Notes under the pieces: generated by a model
Told to the model about the DNA's origin: nothing
Database searches by the model: none
Seen by the model: only the letters and a program-made list of their open reading frames with translations
Position numbers and translations under genes: made by a program
Part shown: piece by piece, positions 21,976-35,351 of the stretch
Numbering within the stretch: position 1 is the first letter of the stretch
Layout of the letters: each line of letters starts with the position of its first letter
Assembly (NCBI GenBank): GCA_029931535.1
Contig: JAQPZY010001448.1
Location: 1,302,001-1,366,000, forward strand
Origin: Margaritifera margaritifera
Taxonomy: Eukaryota; Mollusca; Bivalvia; Unionida; Margaritiferidae
Reading direction: 5' to 3'
Length of the DNA: 64,000 bases

Positions 21976-22480
21976 CAATGCAACACTGGTTAAACATATT
22001 AAGCAGTACCTATAACCAACATCAAAAGTGTAAATAGAAACTGTATAAAGCAAGACACACTTCAGATGCTAATGAATATCAACACTGCTGATCCAATGAG
22101 TAATGAAGACATTGATAGAGCAATTGGACAATGATTAACATCAGGACCTGGAGGAAAACATTGCTTTATGTGAAATATTTTGAGATCTGACTAAACACGC
22201 AAGTCAATTTAATATGATTTTGTTTAATTCTTTTAATATTTAAAGTACAGCAATTGCAATGTTGTGTGACAAATAATAGTTAAAAAAATAGAACCCTTTT
22301 GGGTACATGGAACTGGAGTCGGGGCTTGTGGAACTTGAACCAGAGCTTGTGATTTTTTTAAATTCACCAGCCCTAGGCATGTGTCTGAAATTTTTTTTCT
22401 TTGAGCACTGCTGATTTTGATCATTATCACATCATTTTAGCTAATCTTAATAAAGTAGAGGAGAGCTATTTTGTTACTCC
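21976..22480. other. Intronic sequence without recognised features
   Basis: AT-rich non-coding DNA between a foldback repeat and a degenerate array. Nothing else seen. Confidence 0.5.
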
Positions 22481-23475
22481 TGGTGTCTATGTCGGCATCC
22501 ACACAGATTAAAGCATAACGTGTATAGCTTCACTGCATCTCGACCATTCTTTCTTTGTAGGTGCTAGGCTTTTAGTTGGGTTTTTGGCACCCTGTATGCA
22601 TACTATTATACCTGCAATAATGAAACTTGGTGAGGGGGTGCATTTTGACGAGTACTACACCCTCATCACAAAAGTAGGTCACTGTGACCCATATTTCATG
22701 TTTCAGTGGCATTGGTTAAATTTTGTGGTTTAAGTTTATTTTTCAAGATGCGTTCATTCTGGAATAATAAAACTAGATGACTATATGCATCTCTATTAGT
22801 ATCACACCCTTACAACAAAAGAAGGTCACAATGACCTACTTTTAACATTTTATTTGCTTTGGTTAAGTTTTTGCATTGAGCTCATGACCAAATAGGTTTT
22901 GTTGCAGCCTGTATATACACTGGTATACTCAGATCCGTGAAATTTGGTGAGGAGATGCATCTTGATGGGTCCTATACCTTCTTCACAAAAATAGGTCACC
23001 GTGACCAATATTTCATGCTTCATTGGTTAAATTTTGTTAAGTTTATTGCTGAAGTTCTGTTTATGCTAGATTCATCAGACTGGATGATTATGTGCATCTC
23101 TATTAGTACCACACCCTTGAAACAAAAGGTCACTGTAGCCTACATTTCACATTTTCGAGCGTGGGTAAAGTTCTTGTGTTTAGCTCATGACTAAATAGGT
23201 TTTTGGTATCATGTATACAGTCTTTTACCTAGGATAATGAAACTTGGTGAATGGATGCATTTTGATGAGTATTTCACCTTTATCGCAAAAGTAGGTTCTA
23301 CATTTCACATTTTACTGGCTTTGGTTAAGATTTTGTATTTTGCTCATGACCACAAAGATTTTTTAGCCTACTGTATAATACTGTTGTAACTGGAATCATG
23401 AAACTTGGTGATAGGATGCATCTTACTGGGTATTTAACCCACATCTTAAAACTAGGTTACATTGATCCATTAGTG
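22480..23475. repeat. Degenerate tandem array with GGTCACTGTGACC motif, part 1
   Basis: Units of roughly 150-160 bp, in an alternating pair of types, carry ATGAAACTTGGTGA, AGTAGGTCACTGTGACCCAT, TTTCATG-TTTACTGGC and TTAAATTTTG landmarks. Such arrays are common in mollusc genomes. The array resumes at about 24705, after an insertion. Confidence 0.75.
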
Positions 23476-24704
23476 TTCATTCCAGAAATGGAAAAAGTGG
23501 GTCCCAATGCTCCAGTATGGTCGAAAAGTGGGGTCATTTAGAAAAAAAAAATGGGTTGCAAATATCTTTACCTGTTCCTTGTTGATTGAAGAAATTCACA
23601 CATATCATTATCACAGGTACTCGTGTCATGGGGGTATTAATTTCTGCTCTAAATATTCAATTCTCCAGCATTATATGCTTTGAATCAGTCATTTTGATGT
23701 TGGACTACAGCACAGTTGTCTACAATTTCCTTGTCCACTACATTAACTATGTCCACTGTTCAGTACTCTGTTTATTTTAGTTGACAAGAAAAGTAGCAAA
23801 ACGTGCTATAATCTAACTCAGCAACAGTTTATACTTAAAGAGCCAAACTATGTCACAATTCGGAGCAAGAGATCAACAGCCATTATAAGAAAGCCCATTT
23901 GTAACTGACAGTATACAATTTAACATTATTGATATTAAAAATGTTGATTGATAATATGAGAAGAAAAGAACGCGACAAAAAGACTGAATTGATGCGAGTA
24001 ATTAAGCATTTCCTTTTTTTTAAAAAATTTATTTTAATTTTAATTTTTAAAAAAAAAATTTTATTTTAGGGATGACAAAAGAGCTATATTTTGTTGTGTA
24101 CTGAGCCACATTTGGCTCGCGAGCCATAGGTTGACTATCCCTGATCTAACTCAACAAAAACTGATTTTAAGTATATAATGCTGTAAAAGTTTATATTTAT
24201 TGCAGAAATTAATAAATCCATGACCTTGAGCACCTGTGATCATTACCAGCTATAAGCCTTATAATTAGCCATTGTCGCAAGCCTTCCATATTTGGGTTTG
24301 AATTTCTCAAGCTCGAGTACCCTCGCTCTTCTAGAATTTATTGTTGGACGTTTGAGTCTACATCTTTGTCCTCCTTGCACACTGCTTGAGAAATAAATGC
24401 AGCACTGTTTTTGCTGAAGATTTCATCATCTTTACATTTTCATTCCATTATTCACCATATGCTCTTGATTGGTGCCCAAGTTAATCGAAGTCAGTAAGAC
24501 ATTTCTGTCAGCCAATGAAATTGATCGTCATATGAATCTTTGGCAGTGAGCGCACTCGATTCAGTCTGAAGTCAACTTCAAAAATTTTTGATCTTTATTT
24601 TTTGCGGTCTTTTTATGCACCCTACTGGTACCACAAAGGAAACTTTCGTGTGCCAAAGATGAAAAATACGGGTCATTGGAGCAAGGATGCAGCTTAGAAG
24701 GAAC
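23476..24704 (+). mobile_element. Interspersed element R2, copy 1, interrupting the array
   Basis: The array breaks off after ACATTGATCCAT and resumes at CCCATATTTCATGC. The intervening sequence recurs inverted at about 52780-53600: the translated phrases ALNIQFSSIICFESV here and AINIHLSNIICIESV there are homologous. The borders, TAGTGTTCATTCCAG and GAAGGAACCCTG, form a weak hAT-like inverted pair (inverted right end CAGGGTTCCTTC). I could not confirm a clean target duplication. Confidence 0.55.
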
Positions 24705-24900
24705 CCTGGCCCATATTTCATGCTTTACTGACTTTAGTTAAATTTTACGTTTTTTACTGCTCATGCTTGAATCATTAAACCAGATGATTGTATATATCTC
24801 TTAATACCACACCCATTCAAAACAGGTCACTGTGCCCTACATTTCACATTTTACTGGCTTAGGTTAAGTTTTGCATTTAGCTCAGTGTTCTCATTAGCTG
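24705..24900. repeat. Degenerate tandem array with GGTCACTGTG motif, part 2
   Basis: This is the continuation of the 22.5-23.5 kb array (TTAATACCACACCCATTCAA, ACAGGTCACTGTGCCCTACA). A weaker relative occurs at 28490-28800. Confidence 0.65.
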
Positions 24901-27900
24901 CTGGCAGCTGGCTCAAAACCCTACTTTTAAAAATGTTCACATTGTAGCTGTCTACTTTTATAACACTAACGTTTTTTTGTTTACTGTTGTGCTGACTTGA
25001 CCTTGTACAGTTGTTCCTCTCTTATAAGGCCACCCCTTCTGCAGCAGGAAAGTGACCTTATAAGAGTGGTGTTCTTTCTAGAGGAGGATCACATGGATGT
25101 GCGTAATAATTACATATAAAGTATGAATGGCATAACGAATTTTTTAAATATTTAATATTTTCATTTAAAAATCACAGGCATGTTATGGAATTAGTATGAT
25201 AAAACTTGTATCAGTGATATTTAAAATCATTATGAATGATCATCAGGGTACACACATCTGCCTATATCTTTCATTTTCCATCCATTATATTTTCCCATTG
25301 CTTTAGAATGTATAACAATGTTTATTTGAATCTTTCTGACATTAAATTTCTCCGCAGTGATCAAAGGATCCTCCCTATTTTTGTTCAATCGGATTATTTT
25401 CACTTTTCCGTCTAAACTGTGAATATATGATTTTTTTACACCTCTTGCAAGTACTTATTCCTGCATTGGCAATCTTTAGTTATTACATGAAATGCTCTGT
25501 TTACAGAGGAAGAGAACTTGCCACATGATTGACTGGTTTTAGTCTGGTACCCTTTCAAGTATGTTTCATAATCTATGAGAGAGAAGCCATTAAGGTGGAC
25601 ATACTATTTTTACTTTATGGCAACCGGATTTCACGCTAACTTGAGCTGAACAATGGACATCGCCTCGATAACTTGCATACAACAGGGTCCAAAACATAGA
25701 CCACAGCATAAGCGAGGGCATAAGTTAGCATGAGATCTTTGATAAATTAAGAAAGGGATGGACATTGACTAAGGGGGGGGGGGTGCAGGTAAAATGGTTG
25801 AATACTTGTTTTATAATCATGTTGGGAATAACTGTCAATAAATAGCTTTTTTCTTTTCTATAAAAAAAATATTACCTTTTCAAGATAATCAGTCTCTGTA
25901 GGATCATTATAAATATACCTCCAAAAGGTGTGTACAAGCAAAAACATTGGGTTTTGCATCACTGCATTTTGCATGTGAATGTGGATACATCTAGTGTTAT
26001 TTTTAACTCTGAACAAAACAAGATTCTTTTTTTGAAAAATGATGGACATTTATTTAGAGAAACAACATTGATGCTCTATTTTGTATGGTTTTATTAGTGA
26101 AATATTGATGATATGATTTCACTGCAAGTAATAGCAAAATTTCTGCTCATTCTTGAGCAAACCTGAAAGTGCCAATTTGGGAATTTTAAGTTCACTACAA
26201 ACGTTGGAACTCACTTCTCAATAACGAACCCTATCTGTGAAACTAAGGTTTTCGTGCACCAAGTACACCTTTCTCTTGGTTCCCTTGCTATCCCTGATCA
26301 CATTTGCGAATGGGTAGGATAAACCACTGATTACTGTTACTGTAGATACTATAATTATGTTACTTAACATAATCATATTTAAAACTGTTCGATTGTTCAG
26401 TTGAAATGAGTTGACTTCACACATGACAGTGACTGTTAGATCTTACGCAGGTAGGATTTGCATGACTTGACTTCTTTATTCTACCCTCTTTACTTGATTT
26501 GATTCAAAAGACGTAATTAACATAATACAAAGCAAGTCTGCTTTTATTTGATTGTAACAATGTTGATTACACTGAATCCGAATTAAGAGATCAAACTGAA
26601 GTGCAAATATCACTTGATAAGACTTATTTAATTGCTACTTATTTCTTAACGCGTGTTGTCACCATTAGACATTACTAACATTGTTATTGATAAATATTTC
26701 ATTATATATTATTTATAGTTTGCTGAGATTTTTTTTAGTTGAAAATTTAACCAAATATACGACGGTTTATGAACATTGTAAATTTTATGATGTTGATTCA
26801 AATTTCTGTGCACTAACTGCCCTTTTCAACAATAAAACAAATGATTTATAAATTTTTAATCAACCAATTTTGATTGCGATTTCATTCACATTCTTATAGA
26901 AGCCTATTTTGTGGGGTATTTTTTTATAGGAAAAAATTGGATCCACACCAGCCTCTTCATTATAAGCAGATTTGTGCGTAATCTGGGCGTGCTATAGAGC
27001 TTATCAGCGGTTAGCTTTGGCCATCTTGATAATTATTGGTGGTAATAATAGCCAGTAATTATCAAAGTGACCAAACCTAGCATCTAAGGAATACAGCACT
27101 AAGGGTAATTGGATTACTTACCTCTTTGTATGGATTAAAGTTACATCAGGATTCTCAATAGATGCATACCCTTGGGTTTTGACGCTTGGAGTTTAAATTT
27201 GACCCATTTCCAAGGCATGGAAATTCCAACCAGTGTGTTTTTAGAATGCACGTTGATTTGGGTCAGAACGTCAGTCTTAATTACCCATGATTCGCCTTCA
27301 TCATAATTTCCTTACGACAGCATGCTGTCCATAACAAATGGACTGTATGTGCCAGTGATTGACATTTGCATGATAACTGTTTACACCTTATCGGCCAATA
27401 ATATTGCACCTATGCAAAATCAATATGAACTGGGCAGAGCTAACAGGTCACTGATGTCATGCTTAGGTGGGAATAACTAAATTAAGGTTAGATTGTTTTG
27501 AGATTATCTTTGATGTTTATGATAGAGGAAGAGGGAATCAGTTATGACTTGACTGGATTAACTTTTGATCAAATATTAGCATTTGTTTGATTTGCCCATC
27601 AAGTTATTATCAGTTAGACAAAACTGTGAAAAATACAGTAGCTCACGAAGCCTGTTATCAAAGGTAAGTGGACAAACTTTAAGTGTGTTTAATTGGCGAT
27701 TAATTTGCTTCAATCGGTGAAACTTTGAAAAATTCAGTTGTTTTAATTAATGTATCATTGAGTAAGAATTTACCTGACATTACACTCATTGATTTATTTT
27801 GTGCTTTGGAATTACTTCAGATTGAATAGCGAGACGGAATAATTTGGTTATATTAGATGTATTTGTGAACTGTTAATCATAATGGCTCAAAGAAACATAT

Positions 27901-29090
27901 TTTCTTTTCTGTCTCAGTCTCAAAAATGACCTGGCAGTTATGATCATTCCGACTCTCAGACTCTAAAGAAACATTAAGTTGTAAAAAATCTTAAGCATCA
28001 GTTTGCTCCATGAATAATGAACAGTCCCAGCTACGAGATCAGGACTCGAAAAAAATGACTCTTGAGATTTCAGTTTAGACTCTTGATATTTTCATTTTCA
28101 CTCTTGAGATTATAGCATCAAGGGTCATATGACTCATCAGTTTTGAATTCTATTGAGAACCCTGTACATACTTTATCAGTATGTTGGAACAAATGTTGAT
28201 GGGTTATATTTAGAAATCAACAAATATTCGTGAGATTTCTGTCCGTAAACTCCATTATGTGGCCGCTTGTGAGGGATAAATTTGACAGTTCTTGCACTAA
28301 TATGCCGACTACTGGTCATGTTAGAGGGGTTGCCCTCCTAGAACAGTACATTTTCACACAAACTCATCAATGCCAAGGAATTCTGGCTGTATAAATCTGG
28401 TGGCTGCTGGTCAGGGGGCCGTTCAATAGGGGAACCACTGGACTTTTAAATTTGAACCAGCTACTTCAAAAAATAATGTGAAGGCTGAGCTCATGACCAC
28501 ATACATGTAGGTTTTGCATGATGTGTACTATCTGATCTAGAATCATGAAACTTGGGAATGCATCCTGATAAGCACTACTTCTTCATTTCAATGGTAGGTC
28601 ATTATGGCCCGTACTTTTAAAATTTTTTTTGTTTAAAGTTCATTTATTGCAAGTTATTCATGTTCCAGTAATGAAACTTGATAATTAGTACTACATCCTT
28701 ACAACCAGAGCTCAATTTGACCAACATTTTATGCTGTACTAACATGGGTTAAGTATTTGTCTTTATAACCACATAGATTCTTCCATGCTATATACATGTG
28801 TTTCCTACCCTACTCAGAATGTTCTTTTCTAACCAGTGCAGTTGGGAGTAGGAATAAATGTTTATTCAGTGGTAAACTTGCCACATTAGTGTATTAGGAA
28901 ATTGTGATACGTTACCTTCAATATGTTAATTTTTCATTGTACATGTGAATGAGTATGGGAATTAAATGAGTGGACTGCATGCTGCGTGCTTCTAATTTGA
29001 TACCTCACCTGTAGTGGCTTATCAAGGTAATTATTGATGAATGAACTAGCTACTGCTGTCGATCACTCTAAGGTTTCTCGCAGCCTGTGA
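24901..29090. other. Large intronic stretch of the NF-YA-like gene
   Basis: Mostly single-copy-looking AT-rich DNA. It holds a 10-base G run near 25772 and a donor-like CAAAG before GTAAGTGG at 27664 that could end an alternative untranslated exon. A worn unit of the GGTCACTGTGACC family lies at 28490-28800. No ORF in it looks real. Confidence 0.5.
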
Positions 29091-29094
29091 CTTT

Positions 29095-29276
29095 CACCCA
29101 GTTCATTTTTTGTGAGTTTTAATGGCACTATATATCGTACAGAGGAAATGGGAGCTGGGTGCCTTTCCCAAGGACACACACAAGCAGCCGACCCAGACTG
29201 GCCTAGGTGGGAATTGAATCAGTGACCCTTGGATTATGAGTCAGATGCTTTACCAATTGAGCTACCACAGCTCCCT
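29095..29276 (-). mobile_element. tRNA-Met-like SINE, copy 2
   Basis: Read on the minus strand, the head is AGCTGTGGTAGCTCAATTGG (A box), then CATCTGACTCATAATCCAAG with a CAT anticodon in the right place. Next comes GATTCAATTCCC (B box), then a core with CCTTGGGAAAGGCACC and CCATTTCCTC shared with the 2.2-kb copy. The intact anticodon stem points to a tRNA-Met origin. As a tRNA gene it is disqualified by its tail and the degraded acceptor stem. Confidence 0.82.
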
Positions 29277-29944
29277 CACTCTGTAAAATATGGATTCTAC
29301 AGGTGGACAGTAATAATAGCTTCTTAAGCAGATTTTAAGAATAATGATTTTTTGGGGGAAAAAATGATAATAAAACAAATTAATTTCTGGTATTTTTCAA
29401 CTCATTGTGATACTTCTACTCTGATGTCATAGAAAAGAATTTTCTCTTTTTTTGTTTTGTCTTTTATGCCCTGTCACAGTTGGCAGGTCGGTTGATTGGT
29501 TGGTTGAACAGTATGTCAGCAGAATACTGGATTTATAGTGCTGATTAAAGGTTTAAATTTTATTAAGCTTAAAAGTTCAAATGTAAGAAAATATGATTGC
29601 CCACAGAAGATTGAATTTGAAAAGGACCCAACATTTGAGTATCATTATTACGTTAGTCTGAACTTGTTGTCTGCATAATCAGATGATAATTTATGTTTAC
29701 AATGGCTACTGGAGACTACTAAAGGTTTGGTAGAGGTGAGCTGAGTACCGGTACTCACTGATTACACTACTTATATTCCCACTCCAAAAATTTATGTTTA
29801 ATTTTCAGAGTTTTTTATTTGGACGTAAATAGATAAGAGTTTGTCTCAATAAGCCCCTTTTGTTTGTTACTTTTTAAGGTGTTATATGTATTCTGATTCA
29901 TATAGAATTCTGAATAAATCATGTCTTGTTTTTTTTTCTTTCAG

Positions 29945-30053
29945 GTTGTTAGCAAGATTAAGCCAATAGAAAGTTTGACAAACTAAATGAAAATGATTCC
30001 CGATTGAAAACCACCTGGAAATACATACAATCAATTAAGCTTTTGATTAAAAG
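29945..30053 (+). other. Possible untranslated exon of the NF-YA-like gene
   Basis: A long pyrimidine tract and acceptor (TTTTTTTTTCTTTCAG) is followed 109 nt later by AAAAG before GTTAGTG. The segment has no long ORF but holds a six-codon upstream ORF (ATG at 29987, MKMIPD, stop). It lies between the promoter and the first coding exon in the correct orientation. The splice-site strength is visible; use as an exon is a guess. Confidence 0.3.
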
Positions 30054-30485
30054 GTTAGTGATTTAATATGATCTTTCAACAAACATTATTAAATGTATAA
30101 AGTCCGCATGCAAAGATGCAAGAATAATTGCTTGTTAATAGAAAATCTGCTGAAAATTAAAATGTTTGTTCAGAATTTAGGGGTTTTGGTAATGCGAAGC
30201 CTTACTATAAACTTGTTCAAATAATGAATTATACATGGACCGTCCTAGAGGGGAACTAGGGAGAAAAAATCACATTTTGGTGTAAACATCACCTTGAATT
30301 GTCTGGGAAATATTTATTCATGATGTCCAGTGTTGCCATCTATGGGGTCTGAGCATTTGAGAATGCACTCAGATGTAACTGAGTTTAGGAAGCCACAGTG
30401 TTGTTTTTGTAGTGTCAATAAGCAGTGGTTTGAAGTTCACTAAAACGGTGCTTATCAAACCTGGGCATTAGTAATGATGAAATTA

Positions 30486-30702
30486 CTCTATATACTCGCA
30501 TATAAGCCTATACCAACTGCAAACTGGATAGACCCAGATCTGCCATCGCATAATGTGCTGGCAGATCTGGGCCAGTGCAGTTTGTAAGGACTAATAATTA
30601 GAACAAACAACATAGACCCTTATCTGCCAGCGCATTATGCAATGGCAGCTCAGGGTCTATGTTGTTTGTATTTGGACTATGATTATACGCGAGTATATAC
30701 GA
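30486..30702 (+). mobile_element. Palindromic double-hairpin MITE, copy E
   Basis: The ends are CTCTATATACTCGCATATAA and TTATACGCGAGTATATACGA, each flanked by TA (30484-30485 and 30703-30704). Both hairpins are intact. Confidence 0.87.
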
Positions 30703-30704
30703 TA

Positions 30705-32590
30705 GGTTGAAATGTGCTACCCTATTTCTTGAAAATTCTAGTGTCAGGGCCCTGAGTGAAGCTACAATTAATGGTGACATAATAGGACTGGTTAAAACTT
30801 AGGAAGATGTGATTCACTACATAATTACCTAATACCTAAAAATAGCCAGTGTGGATGATGTCTTGACCACTACAGACAATCTGAAGGAAGACCATGTTCT
30901 GGAGCTAAATTATCATTCAGTGAGCTACAAAGTTATTCTGTTGTACAACTGAAATGGTGGTTACAATGTCATCTCCATAATAAGTTGAAATTGAAGCAAA
31001 ATTGATAGACTTTGCTTAAGTAATTTAGGCTACCGTCCTAGAATACATAACAAAGGGTCAAAATATTGGAGTGCAATACACCCATAGTATAATTGTCAGA
31101 CATTAAGTATCATTTTTTGTCTAGCGAATAAATGGTATATATGGTTTATAAATTGTGGACTTTGAGACCACATCAGACTATACAAATTTTCTAAAGATCG
31201 AGTGGCACACAGACCTTTTGGTTAATATTTTTCTCAAATTTTGCAAACAATAAAGGCATAATATTTTCCGTCAGCTAATAGTAAATTACATCTGGAACAC
31301 AAGTTACAAAAAAACAATTTGAAGCAATTTCATATTCAGATCCCCCTGCCTCTATATTAAGTTATGGCAACAAGATCTAACTATCGAAAAGTCCAGAGGA
31401 ATGTAAAAAGATAACCTATGCATATATGATTTTCAACATTCCATAATGACTTGTATTCTTTAAAATACATATATTTTCTTGATTGATTTACATTTTCTTG
31501 CCAATTTTGATACGCAGTCTTTTTACTGTCAGAAAAAAAAATGCATCAACAGTTTTAAATCGATCATATTATTTTTCCTTAAAAATTTAAAATAATCCTC
31601 AGCAATTCTTCCACAATAGCTGTATCAGTTTAATTATAACCATGTGCCTTAAGATTTTTCATAAAAATTTTTCTTCTTCTAAATAATTATGATTGAGACT
31701 GCCATTAGGCAAAAAAAGAAATATGTGTATCTGGTTGTCCGACTGTCCCTGTTCTCATTGCTGACCCTAGCACTTTTTCCCCCCACGGTTTAAAAATTTT
31801 TTTAAAAAAATCACATTGCTGAAATTGATTTGTGCATCTAACTGAGCCAGTTTTGCCCAGTACTTTGAAGCGCTTGAAATGTTATTTGATTTATATATAA
31901 TATTACCACAAAAAAAAAAATACCTGCATACCCTAATTTTAAAACCAGTACAATAAGAAACGCACATTGTTTTTTTGCCTAAGTAATTTAATTCAGATAG
32001 TTTTCGATTTCACCAGTCTCATCCTTAAAAGGAATGCACAATGAAACAGATAAACAGGTAGATATATATAAGTGGGCAAGTAAAAGAGTAGATGTGATCA
32101 TAAAATGAATTAAAAAATGTACAATTGAACAATAAATAGATGTACGAAAAGAAAGACAAATAGGAGATTCAAAATGTGAATTTTCATGTGAATGAGAATA
32201 AAAAAGAGGATAATAAATGACCATAACATTGTACAAATGGACATTATAATTTTACTGAAACCTGGAAGGGAAATACATGAAGCAAATTACGACAATGAAT
32301 GGAAGTTACTTTTGAGTGGGGGTTTTATTTACCGTTTTTATTCGACCGAGCAATAAAACAATTATCATCTTAGCTGATAAATCACTAATCTCCCTTAATT
32401 AGAGGACTTAAAGGCTATGAACCAAGTCTTTAGTAGTTTAATGTACTAAATCTGGTTTTATAGAATGGAATGGTCTGTCACCCGTCGTCCATATGTCAAT
32501 TAGTCCAAGTTTGTTATTGCTACTCTTCCTAAACTACTTGGAGGATTACCATGACACATTTATCCCATGTTCTAGTTGGTCCTAAATCAA
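30705..32590. other. Intronic stretch without recognised features
   Basis: Non-coding AT-rich sequence with several A or T runs. I see no gene, array or element ends. Confidence 0.5.
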
Positions 32591-33310
32591 AATAGTGGTC
32601 TAACATCCACAGCAGCCATCTTGAAAATGTTGTTATCGTTACTCCTCCTGAATGGATGGTCATATCAATATGGGGTTTTCACTAAAAGATTTATGGTGTC
32701 TGGTGGGTCCTAAATAAAAATGGTGCCAATCTGAGGTCAAATATGGCCACCACAGCAACCATCTTGAAAATCTTATTGCTACTCTGCCTGAAAATAGGTC
32801 ATTTTGAAATGGGGTTTCACCAGAAGACATCTTACGATGTGTAGATGATGTGTAGTTGATCCTAAATGAAAACGGTACTGATCTGATGTCTAATATGGCC
32901 ACCACAGCAGCCATCACTACTACTCCTGAATGGATGATCATATCAACATGGGTTTTCCACTAAAAGAGTTCTCGTGATGTCTAGTGGGTCCTAAATGAAA
33001 CTTCTTTGGATCTGAGGTCCAGTATGGCCACTACAGGAGCTATTTTGAAAATCTTCTCACTACTCCTCCTGAACAAAAAGTCATATTGACATGGGGTTTT
33101 CACTTGAAGACTTCTTATGGTGTCTAGTTGGTCCTAACTAAAAATAGTGCAGCTTAGACATCCAGTATGGCTGCCACAGTGGCCATCTTTAAAATCTTGT
33201 CACTACTTCTTAATGGTCATATCAGCATGGGGTTTTCACTGGAAGACTTCTTATGATGGTGCCAATCTGATGTCCAATATGACCACCACAATGGCCTCCT
33301 TCATCAAAAG
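32590..33310. repeat. 144-bp tandem array, locus 1 (about 5 copies)
   Basis: Units run CAGCCATCTTGAAAAT, CTTATTGCTACTC-TCCTGAA, ATGGATGGTCATATCAATAT, GGGGTTTTCAC, CTTATGATGTCTAGTTGGTC and CTAAATGAAAATGGTGC. The phrase GCCATCTTGAAAAT recurs roughly every 144 bp. The same unit forms a larger array at 61.7-63.4 kb. Confidence 0.85.
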
Positions 33311-33790
33311 GATTGTCAACTTGAAACAAAGTGAGTGCTGCCTTTTAAAAGCCAATGGCTTATTGGTTATATTAATAAGACACCTAACCTCTGATTGGCT
33401 GAGCTTCTTGCCACATCCAATATACATGTAGGCTATATTAATAAGACACCTTGCATCTGATTGGCTGAGCTTCTTACCTCTTTAGATATATAGACCATAT
33501 TCCTCATCCAGTTTCTGTAAAACTTGTTAAATTGGTTTATATCATCAAGACCTTGGATGAAGTTAAATATGAGCAAGAGACTATGCTAATTAATTATGCC
33601 ATTATCTTTAGAACAATTTTTTTTTCAGGATATAGTCAAATATTTCAAATCTACATGGTATAAAGTTTAAGAGATAGTTTACATAGGATGTGTGTTTACA
33701 ATACTCCATAAGTCTGTTTAATAACATGGTCAACGTTCAAGTTATGAGAGGCAGGTGAGTGATATCAGGCCCACTTGGGCTTTTGTTTTT
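33311..33790 (-). repeat. Inverted copy of the repeat flanking 7055-7450
   Basis: CAGGTGAGTGATATCAGGCC at about 33753 is the inverse of the 7065-7090 border. Upstream phrases (ATCATCAAGACCTTGGATGA, ATTGGCTGAGCTTCTT) are inverted relatives of the 7.2-7.9 kb repeat. The ATAAGACACCT-TCTGATTGG phrase is duplicated within it at 33375 and 33440. Confidence 0.55.
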
Positions 33791-33904
33791 AATTACTATT
33801 TCAAAAAGCAACTTGCAGCTTCTCTTTATTTAATGGTTCCGTCATTCTTCAGTATCATCTGATTAAGAATGAAATTATTCTTACCTTGAATCATTTATGT
33901 AATT

Positions 33905-34750
33905 TTTGTTGAGCCCACATTGGTGGGAAGCAAGAAATGGCAGATTATTTCCTAAACCCCTTCATAGATTTTCATCATACTTGGCATGAATCATTATGTT
34001 CATAACACAATTCATTCTCTAACAGTGTGCTTTGCTTGCCCCTTTCTACCTTGGGATCAAGGTTGCAGTAAGAGAAAATTTATATTAAGGTTTTGGTTAC
34101 AGTTTCTGAGGTTATTTCTTTTGCTAATATTTCCTACTAAACCCCTTTGTAGATTCTCATCATTCTTAGCAGTAATCATCATGAAGCTAAGACCATTAAT
34201 TTTATGAACTTGCTTGCCCTATGACCTTGGGGTCAAGGCCCCAGTCATTGAAAATTTGTGTTACGGTGTTGGTTAAAAAATGTTCATTTGCTTATATTTC
34301 CTAAATCCTGTTGATGAATTTTCCTTATATTTGTGAGAAATCATTATGGAGCTAAGACAATTTATTTGGTGACATGCATGCTTGCCTCTTTGACCATTGG
34401 GTTAAGGTGACTGTCGGAGAAAATCTATGTTAAGATTTTGGTTCAAGTTTTTTCATTTGCTTATATTTCCTAAATTCCTTAATTAATTTTCTCGATACTT
34501 GTAATGAATCATTATGAAGCCAAGACTATTCATTCTTCAGCACGCACTCTCACCCCTTTGATCTTGGGTTTACGGTCATGGTCATAGAAAATTTGCATTA
34601 CAGTTGTGGTTAAAAACTTTTCTTTTGCTTCTATTTCCTAAGCGTCTTGATGGATTTTGTTGGATGAATCATTATGAAAGCTACGGCAATTCGTACTACA
34701 ACATGCTTGCTTAACCTTTTGAGGCTGGGGTCAAGGTCACATGTTTTACA
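33905..34750. repeat. About 170-bp degenerate tandem array, 5 copies
   Basis: TATTTCCTAAA begins units near 33949, 34130, 34296, 34466 and 34635. Each continues with GATTTTC-TC-TACTTG, ATCATTATGAAGC, GCTTGCCCCTTTGA and GGGTCAAGGTC. The GGGGTCAAGGTCA ending is typical of molluscan arrays. Confidence 0.8.
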
Positions 34751-35220
34751 GCAATGGGTTGAGGGGGGGGCATGCAGGCCCTGACCTTCTGCTCCTTTCT
34801 TTCCATCTTTCTTTCTTTCTGAACATGTTTATTCACCTGTACCATTACTCTATGCAGTATATAATCATTTTTTTAAATCTTTTTTTCAATGTTTTTTGAC
34901 ATTCATTACTACAATGCATATGACGAATAAATTTGATTAGCTGGAATTTTTACCTTTTTCAAAGAAATGGTTTGCCAGTGTTTAAATGTGATAAACTTAT
35001 AATTCGTCAAGAAAAGCCAGTTAACCACTAATTTTTAGTGGTGAACCACTATCTACCATACATAAATGGTCTCTGATGTACTTCTTATTGAACAGTCAGT
35101 TGGATTGTTCAGTGTTCTGTTTGTTTCAAGTGATAATGATAAAGATAAGACTTTACAGTAGAATGTTGACATTTCCTCAGATAATTGTTTTTTCTTGCTA
35201 AAGCAGTGTAACATTTTTAA

Positions 35221-35351
35221 GTATTTTCATCTTTATGGTATGATATTTAATGATGTACGTTTAACATTTTCAAGTATTTTCATCTTATCTTTATGGTGTG
35301 ATATTTAATGATGTAAGTTTAACATTTTCAAATATTTTCATCTTATCTTTA
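35221..35351. repeat. About 59-bp minisatellite, left part
   Basis: The unit is TTTATGGTGTGATATTTAAT, GATGTAAGTTTAACATTTTC, then AAGTATTTTCATCTTATC. Two to three copies are present, after which it is cut by the R1 element and continues at 36177. Confidence 0.85.

Noticed and set aside
29200..29276. Functional tRNA-Met gene
   Set aside because: The acceptor stem does not pair and the sequence continues into a SINE core. It is a SINE head.
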